Shown here: in pieces, positions 7,090-12,163 of the stretch | Position numbering within the stretch: position 1 is the stretch's first letter | Layout: each line of letters begins with the position of its first letter | Source of the DNA: Proteobacteria bacterium UBA964 | GTDB lineage: Bacteria > Pseudomonadota > Gammaproteobacteria > Steroidobacterales > Steroidobacteraceae | Reading direction: 5' to 3' | Assembly: GCA_002292945.1 (NCBI GenBank) | Contig: DBCG01000002.1 | Span: forward strand, 1 to 12,163 | Length of the DNA: 12,163 nt | Notes under the pieces: generated by a model | What the model was told of the DNA's origin: nothing | The model's input: the letters and a program-made list of their open reading frames with translations, nothing else | Database searches by the model: none | Made by a program: the position numbers and the translations under genes

Positions 7090-7953
7090 TCAGCGCCGGC
7101 CTTCGGTCACGCGCGCGTGGCCGGCCGGATCGCGGTGCGAGACTATGTCAGCGTATCCCCGTGCGGCAAGCCGTTCGCGGACCGCGGCGGCCTGGTCGGC
7201 GCCATGTTCCAGCAGCAGCCACCCCCCGGGGAGCAGATGATCGGGCGCCGCATCGATCAGTGCGTGCAGATCGGCGAGCGCGTCGATCCCCGGCGTGAGG
7301 GCTGTCCGCGGCTCATGGCGCAGTGAATCGCCGTGCAGCACCGGGTCGTCTGCCGCGACATACGGCGGGTTCGACACCACCACAGCGAAGCGTCGTGTGC
7401 CGAGCGGTGCGAACCAGTCTCCGGCGAGGAGCTCGAGGCGCCCGACTTCGAGGCGCAGGGCGTTCTCGCGCGCGACCGCCAGTGCCGCCGGTGACCGCTC
7501 GACCGCCGTCACCGGCCAATCCGGACGCTCGACGGCGATCGCCAGGGCGATGGCCCCCGACCCGGTCCCGAGATCCAAAGTGGATGCCGGAGTGGCGGTG
7601 GAACGGCACCATGCATCGCCTTTGATGAGCGCCTGCGCGACCAGCGTCTCGGTCTCCGGTCGTGGCACCAGAACCGCCGGTCCGACCCGAAGCGGCAACG
7701 ACCAAAACTCGCGCTCGCCACTGAGATAGGCGAGCGGCACGCCGTCAGCGCGCCGTGTCGCCCAATCTGCGACCCGCGCCGTTTCGGTGGCCGTGAGCGG
7801 GCGCTCGGGCGTGCTGAAGAGCGCGCTGCGACCGAGTCCGAGCGCCGTGAGGACCACCGTCTCGGCCTCCCGGCGTGCCTCGCCGCCGAGCAACGGGGCA
7901 AGCACGGCGGTTGTCTGCGTGACGATGTCGCCGAGTCGGGGCAGTTCCTGCAT
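7090..7953 (-). CDS. prmC: Peptide chain release factor N5-glutamine methyltransferase PrmC (HemK)
   Basis: Methylates the glutamine of the GGQ motif in release factors RF1 and RF2 using SAM, which improves translation termination. The 287-aa product is close to the family length (about 277). An N-terminal helical release-factor-binding domain (about 1-75) is followed by PLAYLSGEREFWSLPL at 73-88 and LVPRPETETLV at 95-105. The SAM-binding motif is DLGTGSGAIALAIA at 127-140, and the catalytic NPPY is at 195-198 within SNPPYVA. ATG 7953 has no good ribosome site. In many gammaproteobacteria prmC follows prfA; here it is the first gene of its strand, and the opposite strand starts a gene 43 bp away, so prfA must lie elsewhere. 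The methylation product SAH links it loosely to the SAM-cycle genes nearby, though that is probably coincidence. Confidence 0.95.
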   Translation of the reverse strand: MQELPRLGDIVTQTTAVLAPLLGGEARREAETVVLTALGLGRSALFSTPERPLTATETARVADWATRRADGVPLAYLSGEREFWSLPLRVGPAVLVPRPETETLVAQALIKGDAWCRSTATPASTLDLGTGSGAIALAIAVERPDWPVTAVERSPAALAVARENALRLEVGRLELLAGDWFAPLGTRRFAVVVSNPPYVAADDPVLHGDSLRHEPRTALTPGIDALADLHALIDAAPDHLLPGGWLLLEHGADQAAAVRERLAARGYADIVSHRDPAGHARVTEGRR

Positions 7954-7996
7954 GGCGCAAGTCTGTCACGGCACAAGGTTTGATACCCTCGGTTCC
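7954..7996. promoter_or_regulatory. Short divergent intergenic region between prmC and the membrane cluster
   Basis: Only 43 bp separate the two divergent start codons, so both promoters must lie here or inside the opposing genes. I see no convincing -35/-10 pair on either strand; GATACC at 7982-7987 is a weak -10 candidate for the plus strand with no matching -35. No Shine-Dalgarno precedes ATG 7997 or ATG 7953, so leaderless transcripts are possible. Confidence 0.35.
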
Positions 7997-8779
7997 ATGA
8001 AACTTTTCCCTTATGACCGCCCCGCGAGCGCGGGTGAAGTGTTGGATGCGGCCTTCCTTTTGTTTCGGCGTACCGTGCTCGGGTGCCTGCCGTGGTCGCT
8101 GCTCGCGGTGCTGCTCGGCAATCTGCCCTCCGTCTATCTGCTGGCGACCGGCCAATCGCTGTCTTTGCTCGAGCGCAAGGACATGGTCTGGTGGGGGCTG
8201 ATGGCCGGCGCCGCGGTGGCCGGTCTCTGGGTGTGGGTGTTCCTGCTGCTGCGCCAGTACCGGGTCGCCTGTGGTGAGCGTCCGGGTTTCTTCGGCGGTG
8301 CCCTCGATGCGCTGCGCGGCACGCCGCGCGCGATCGCGGTCATCCTGCTCGCGTTGCTGGCGATGACGGTCGGTACCTTGCTGCTGTTGATCCCGGGGAT
8401 GTATCTCAGCGTCGCATTGTGGCCGAGCCTCACCGTGCTGATGGTCGAGAAGCGTGGTCCGGCCGCTACCCTCGATCGTGCGCTGCAACTGGTGCGGGGT
8501 CACTGGTGGCATACCGCGACCATCCTCGGTGTCGCGGGCGGTGTGGTCATGGCGCTCTATGTGGTCGGCATCCTCATCGGGCTGATGTTCGGTCAGCTCG
8601 AGGGCGGCATCGACCGCAGTGCCGCGGCCTTGGTGTTGGGCATCGTCTCGGGCGTGATGGCTGCCGTGTTCCAGCCGCTCTTCATCGCCTTGGGTGTCGC
8701 CCAGTACCTCGATCTGTTGCGACGGACGGAGCAGCCTCGTTCGGAGGCGATGGACTCTGCCGTGTCGCAGCCTGCATGA
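7997..8779 (+). CDS. Polytopic inner-membrane protein, first gene of the MoxR cluster
   Basis: A 260-aa hydrophobic protein with about six membrane segments, near residues 27-50, 65-87, 111-133, 132-150, 172-198 and 207-236. The segment LIPGMYLSVALWPSLTVLMV (131-150), then RALQLVRGHWWHTA (161-174), resembles the membrane domain found in YciC/DUF975-type proteins and fused to some glycerophosphodiester phosphodiesterases; no catalytic domain is present. The function is unknown. ATG 7997 gives the hydrophilic N-terminus MKLFPYDRPASAGEVLDAAF. ATG 7952, overlapping the prmC start codon, is in frame and would add 15 residues, but they look non-native. The stop overlaps the next start by 4 nt (ATGA), so it is translationally coupled to the DUF4129-like gene. 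A membrane scaffold or insertion partner for the rest of the cluster is a guess. Confidence 0.82.
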   Translation: MKLFPYDRPASAGEVLDAAFLLFRRTVLGCLPWSLLAVLLGNLPSVYLLATGQSLSLLERKDMVWWGLMAGAAVAGLWVWVFLLLRQYRVACGERPGFFGGALDALRGTPRAIAVILLALLAMTVGTLLLLIPGMYLSVALWPSLTVLMVEKRGPAATLDRALQLVRGHWWHTATILGVAGGVVMALYVVGILIGLMFGQLEGGIDRSAAALVLGIVSGVMAAVFQPLFIALGVAQYLDLLRRTEQPRSEAMDSAVSQPA

Positions 8780-9807
8780 AGGCACCGTTCGAGCGGTCCG
8801 CACGTCTGCGCCGCCGGTCAACGGCGGTGATCTGGTCGCTGTGGTGGCTGCTGTGGTGCTCGGTGCCCCTCGCGTCGGCACAAGGCGATCCCTCCGAGCT
8901 CTCATCCGATCGGTCAGCCTTGGCCGATCTGGATCCGTTGCTGCGCAGTTGTCTGCGTGCCGCCCGGCAACCGGATCGTCCCGATCACTTCGGCCTCATC
9001 CGCATCGATCTCACGCAGGACTGTCCAACGCTATGGGCCGCCCTCGGCGTGGCGGCTGTGCCCCTCGGCGGACGGGAGCGCCTGTTGCCCACCGGCTCAT
9101 CGACGACCCTGCGACAGCTCGAAGAATTGACGCGTATCGTGGAGTCCGCTTCGGGTCCTGCCGCATCGGTGCGGTTGTTGCCGGCGGCGCGGCTCGGGCA
9201 GATCCTGGGCGATCTCGATCCGGCGGCGCGCGGGGAACTGTCGACCCGCGCCCGCCTTGCACGGTGGTGGCGTGCGGTGATCGGTGAGTTCGACCCTCGC
9301 CGCAGCGAACAGCGCAGTTCCAAAGCCCGTTTCCAGTGGCCACTCGGCTTCTGGAGCACGGTGTCGTGGTTCGCGTTCGGCACAGCAGCCTTGTTGATCC
9401 TCACCGTGGTCGTACAAGAGATCCGCGCCGTGCTCGGATCGCGCAGGAGGCGCCGGTCTCGTCCGCGTGATCCGGTCGCACCGGTCGCGGCGGATTTCGA
9501 TCTTGCTGCGATCGCCGCCTTGCCGCCGCGGCGTCGGGCGGGAGAACTGCTGCGCGCCGTCGCGGCGCGCCTGCACGGCAGCGGATCCCTGCCGCCGCCG
9601 GTGCCGCTCACGCCGCGCGAGATCGGTGGTCTCGCCCGCCTGAGCGACGCCGAACGCGCATCGCTCGCGCTCGTCACCGAAGTAGGCGAGGCCGGAGCCT
9701 ACGGGCGGCGGCCACCCACAGAGGCGCTGATGGTCGACGCCGCCGAAGCGGCGTCGCAGTGGCTTGTGACCCCCCGGCGATGGTGGCTGATGGGTGAGCG
9801 CCGGTGA
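8776..9807 (+). CDS. DUF4129-like membrane protein with signal peptide
   Basis: A 343-aa protein. Residues 1-35 look like a signal peptide: basic 7-14, hydrophobic 17-32, then ASA at 33-35. An exported region (36-191) that I do not recognise carries two cysteines (59 and 83). A membrane helix (192-214) is followed by an arginine-rich stop (223-230), which places the C-terminus in the cytosol. The C-terminal part (about 240-335), with RRRAGELLRAVAARL, PLTPREIGGLARL (276-288) and a Tyr-Gly segment (309-310), matches the DUF4129 pattern seen beside MoxR, DUF58 and transglutaminase-like genes. No enzymatic motif is visible. It starts in an ATGA overlap with the previous gene and ends in a GTGA overlap with the next. 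The start is well placed because the signal peptide follows directly. Confidence 0.78.
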   Translation: MKAPFERSARLRRRSTAVIWSLWWLLWCSVPLASAQGDPSELSSDRSALADLDPLLRSCLRAARQPDRPDHFGLIRIDLTQDCPTLWAALGVAAVPLGGRERLLPTGSSTTLRQLEELTRIVESASGPAASVRLLPAARLGQILGDLDPAARGELSTRARLARWWRAVIGEFDPRRSEQRSSKARFQWPLGFWSTVSWFAFGTAALLILTVVVQEIRAVLGSRRRRRSRPRDPVAPVAADFDLAAIAALPPRRRAGELLRAVAARLHGSGSLPPPVPLTPREIGGLARLSDAERASLALVTEVGEAGAYGRRPPTEALMVDAAEAASQWLVTPRRWWLMGERR

Positions 9808-11018
9808 AGGCGAGGTTGCGCGCGCTGGCGTTGGCGGTGGCGGCGCTCCTGCTTTTCTATGGGCTCGCGTTCAGCGACTCTTCGACCCGGACCGAGGACA
9901 CCCGACCGCTCTCGAACGAGCCCGGAGCGGCGGGTTATTCGGCATTGCGCGACTGGTTTGCAGGTGCGGGGGTGCGTTGGCTCTCGTTGCGGAACGATTA
10001 CGGCACTTTGGATGCGCTGACCAAGGATCATCCGACCGGCAACCTGCTCGTGGTCACCCTGCCTGGCAAGCAGTCGCTCCTGGATCGCGACCTCGTCCGC
10101 CTGCATCAGTGGGTGCGGCGAGGGAATTCTTTGTTGGTGCTCGCGGCCGTCTGCGATTCGCCCGAGTGGGCGCCGGTCGGGCAGGCGCGCAGCCTGAGCG
10201 CCGATGTGTCGATGTTGTCGGGTGTCGATGTATCGCGCCCGGTGCCTTTTGGTGCGCGCTTCCTTGCCACTCCTGCGGTATCGCGCTGGCAACCTGCCGT
10301 CGTGCACCCGCTCTTGCGGGGGGTGGACGGGGTCGAAGCGCTGTCGGATCGGACTTCGGCGCCATGCCAGAGCGTCCTTCCGACCGCGCGGGGGGTCCTG
10401 TCGCTGCTGCGGGCTGCCGAGGGTCGAGCGGACGGGGCGTGGTTGTTGCCGCGCGGTGACGGGTGGGTGCTGCTCATGGCGCAGGCGACGCCGTTCGCCA
10501 ACCGGGCCCTCGGTCGCGCCGACAACGCCCGTTTCGCCGGCAACATCCTGCGCGAGATGGTCGCGCCCTCGGGTGCTGTGATCTTCGATGACGGACTGCA
10601 GGGTGCTCCGGAACTCTACGATCTGCGCCGTCTTTTGGCGGACCCCCGGTTCCACATGTCTTTGTTGGCGTTGTTCGCGATCTGGGTCGCCTGGATCGTC
10701 GGTGGCACCCGGCTGCGCTCCCCGGCGCCCGCCCACCATCCGTCGGGGAACGCCGCGATGGTCTTGGCTGAGGGTCGCCTGCTCTCCCGGACCGTCGATC
10801 CGGGCGAGGCCGCCCGCGTGCTGCTTGCCTCCTTCGTCGCCCGGTTGCCCGAAGCGGCGCAGGAAAAGCCTGAAGCTTGGCTTGCGGCCCGTCCTGGCGT
10901 CGCCGCTGAAGACATCGAGCGCCTCGGCAGATACCGTCGTCGTCTTGCAGAGGGCGGCGGTGTGCCGCTCGACCCCTTCCACGATCTTTTGACCCGCTTG
11001 CGGAGTGCCATCGCATGA
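9804..11018 (+). CDS. DUF4350-like membrane protein
   Basis: A 404-aa protein. A membrane anchor at 6-24 is followed by a large, presumably periplasmic domain (25-282), a second helix at 283-301 (SLLALFAIWVAWIVGGTR region) and a cytosolic tail (302-404) rich in charged helices. The segment NLLVVTLPGKQSLLDRDL (80-97), then LHQWVRRGNSLLVLA (100-114), matches the DUF4350/GldG type of glutamine-amidotransferase-like fold, which has no known catalysis and may bind a ligand. FDDGLQGAPELYDLRRLL (261-278) before the second helix is also typical. The start is GTG 9804 in a GTGA overlap with the DUF4129-like gene; the end overlaps moxR by 4 nt. Its job is unknown; the context points to an envelope complex with MoxR and a DUF58 protein. 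Confidence 0.8.
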   Translation: MKARLRALALAVAALLLFYGLAFSDSSTRTEDTRPLSNEPGAAGYSALRDWFAGAGVRWLSLRNDYGTLDALTKDHPTGNLLVVTLPGKQSLLDRDLVRLHQWVRRGNSLLVLAAVCDSPEWAPVGQARSLSADVSMLSGVDVSRPVPFGARFLATPAVSRWQPAVVHPLLRGVDGVEALSDRTSAPCQSVLPTARGVLSLLRAAEGRADGAWLLPRGDGWVLLMAQATPFANRALGRADNARFAGNILREMVAPSGAVIFDDGLQGAPELYDLRRLLADPRFHMSLLALFAIWVAWIVGGTRLRSPAPAHHPSGNAAMVLAEGRLLSRTVDPGEAARVLLASFVARLPEAAQEKPEAWLAARPGVAAEDIERLGRYRRRLAEGGGVPLDPFHDLLTRLRSAIA

Positions 11019-12007
11019 CCCATGACCTTCCCTCCGATCGGACCGACCACGCCGGATCATCCGCAGCAGGCGCGCCCATCGCGGCATTCGAACGTGCGCT
11101 GCAGGCCGAACTCGGCAAGATCGTCGTCGGCGACGGTCAGCACATCCGGGCCATCGCGATCGCGCTCCTGGTGCGCGGGCATGTGCTGTTGCAAGGAGTC
11201 CCCGGTCTCGGCAAGACGCTGTTGGCGCGGTCGCTCTCGGCGGCCTTGGGTGGCGCGTTCAAGCGCATCCAAGGGACCGCCGACCTGATGCCCGGCGATG
11301 TCATCGGTGTGCACGTCTACGATGCGGCGCGTGCGACGTTCGTGTTCCGCCCCGGTCCCTTGTTCGCCGATGTGGTGCTCGTGGACGAGATCAACCGGGC
11401 CGGCCCGAAGACGCAGTCGGCCTTGCTCGAAGCGATGGAAGAGCGCCAGATCAGCTCCGAGGGTGAGGTCTTCCGGTTGCCGCGGGATTTCATGGTCATC
11501 GCCACGCAGAACCCGCGCGAGTTCGAGGGCACCTATCCGTTGCCCGAATCCCAGCTCGACCGGTTCTTGATGCGCATCGATCTGACCTATCCGGCGCCCG
11601 AGTTGGAGGCCGAGGTGCTGCGCCGGCACGGGCTGCAGGCGGATGCTTCTCTTGCACCGCCCGAGCAGCTCGATCGGGCGGCGCTCGAAGCGGCGCGCGC
11701 CGCCCTCGAGGCCCTGTTCGTCTCGCCGGCGATGATCGCCTATGTGCTCGCATTGGCCGGCGCCTCGCGCACGCACCCGCAGGTCGCAGTGGGCCTCTCG
11801 ACCCGCGGCGCGATGATGTTGCTGCGCGCCGCGCGCGCCCACGCTGGAGTGCGTGGTGCCGATCATGTCGCCCCGGACGATGTCAAAGCGGTCGCGCAGA
11901 ACGTGGTCGCACATCGTCTTTCTTTGACGCCCGAGGCTGCGCTCGAGGGATTGTCGGACAGCGCGGTGGTGGCTGACCTGCTGGCGAGCACGCCGGTGCC
12001 GCGTTGA
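11015..12007 (+). CDS. moxR: MoxR-family AAA+ ATPase
   Basis: A 330-aa cytosolic AAA+ ATPase of the MoxR class, thought to act as a chaperone that remodels or activates partner proteins, often with von Willebrand A-domain proteins. Walker A is GVPGLGKT (61-68); Walker B is VVLVDE (120-125) followed by INRA; sensor 1 is ATQNP (163-167); the arginine-finger segment is LPESQLDRF (176-184); sensor 2 is GLSTRGAMMLL (260-270). The GTYPLPESQLDRF block is diagnostic for the family. The whole ATPase core is intact. ATG 11015 lies in an ATGA overlap with the DUF4350-like gene. The 20-residue N-terminal segment is unstructured-looking and probably not conserved. The next gene starts 13 bp downstream. 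Which client it acts on is not shown by the sequence. Confidence 0.95.
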   Translation: MTHDLPSDRTDHAGSSAAGAPIAAFERALQAELGKIVVGDGQHIRAIAIALLVRGHVLLQGVPGLGKTLLARSLSAALGGAFKRIQGTADLMPGDVIGVHVYDAARATFVFRPGPLFADVVLVDEINRAGPKTQSALLEAMEERQISSEGEVFRLPRDFMVIATQNPREFEGTYPLPESQLDRFLMRIDLTYPAPELEAEVLRRHGLQADASLAPPEQLDRAALEAARAALEALFVSPAMIAYVLALAGASRTHPQVAVGLSTRGAMMLLRAARAHAGVRGADHVAPDDVKAVAQNVVAHRLSLTPEAALEGLSDSAVVADLLASTPVPR

Positions 12008-12020
12008 GGCACCTGCCGAT

Positions 12021-12163
12021 ATGCATCTGACCGCTCGTGCCTTGGCGCTCGCACTGGTCGCCGTCGTGACCTTCATCGCAGCGCAATGGTCGAGCGATCC
12101 GGATATCGCGACGCTCTGGCGTGCGGTGCTCATGTTGCTCGCTGCCGGCCTCGCCTTCGAGGC
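12021..12163 (+). CDS. Start of a probable DUF58 (vWA-like) membrane protein, cut by the window edge
   Basis: Forty-seven complete codons are visible and the frame is open to the end. They encode MHLTARALALALVAVV, a hydrophobic helix to about residue 21, a short loop with Trp and Asp residues, and a second hydrophobic stretch near 34-46. Such an N-terminal helical hairpin is typical of DUF58 proteins, which usually follow moxR directly and carry a cytosolic von Willebrand A-like domain. The assignment rests on position and this hairpin only. ATG 12021 lies 13 bp after the moxR stop, with a weak GAGG at 12006-12009. Confidence 0.6.
   Translation, partial: MHLTARALALALVAVVTFIAAQWSSDPDIATLWRAVLMLLAAGLAFE

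Noticed and set aside
7084..7097. GGCGC-GTCA-GCGCC hairpin at the prmC stop as a terminator
   Set aside because: The stem is only 5 bp and no U run follows on the minus strand; ppiB continues 34 bp downstream on the same strand.
8419..8775. Extended N-terminus of the DUF4129-like protein
   Set aside because: It overlaps the membrane protein gene by over 350 bp. ATG 8776 gives a signal peptide and an ATGA junction.
7745..8905. 386-codon open frame antisense to prmC start and the membrane protein
   Set aside because: The translation is low-complexity, Arg/His/Gln-rich and crosses two real genes and their divergent start region.
9699..11087. 462-codon open frame antisense to the DUF4350-like gene
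   Set aside because: Arg/Gln/His-rich shadow frame with no domain. The plus-strand frame has membrane helices, family motifs and coupled junctions.

Overview
The window reads as chromosomal DNA of a high-GC gammaproteobacterium. MetH, MetF, the cytoplasmic cyclophilin, PrmC and MtgA all resemble their gammaproteobacterial counterparts along their whole length, and codon third positions are strongly G/C. I cannot fix the genus; a Xanthomonadales-like or related lineage is a guess. There are no RNA genes, insertion sequences or CRISPR arrays, and no intrinsic terminator that I could identify. Genes fill almost all of the window.

Region 1 (about 100-5803, + strand) is a methionine / SAM-cycle operon. 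It holds an ArsR-type regulator with a methyltransferase-like C-terminal domain (SahR-like), then metF and metH. A near-perfect 19-bp AT-rich inverted repeat sits on the -10 box and start codon of the regulator gene, with a second imperfect repeat beside it. The simplest model is an autoregulated operon. SAH accumulation would release the repressor and raise synthesis of MetF (5-methyl-THF supply) and MetH (homocysteine methylation), which drains the SAH/homocysteine pool.

Region 2 (5797-7953, - strand) is a compact set of prmC (release-factor methyltransferase), ppiB-like (cytoplasmic cyclophilin) and mtgA (monofunctional peptidoglycan glycosyltransferase). They are spaced 34-35 bp apart. 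mtgA converges on metH with a 7-bp overlap of the coding ends.

Region 3 (7997 to the window end, + strand) diverges from prmC across only 43 bp. It is a tightly coupled membrane cluster: a polytopic membrane protein, a DUF4129-like protein, a DUF4350-like protein, a MoxR AAA+ ATPase, and the start of a gene that is probably a DUF58 (von Willebrand A-like) protein. The first three junctions are 4-nt ATGA/GTGA overlaps, which suggests translational coupling and fixed stoichiometry. This cluster type recurs in bacteria but its function is not established, so it is the best candidate here for a poorly described system. Predicted topology places the MoxR ATPase next to cytosolic tails of its membrane partners, consistent with a chaperone-like envelope complex (inference).
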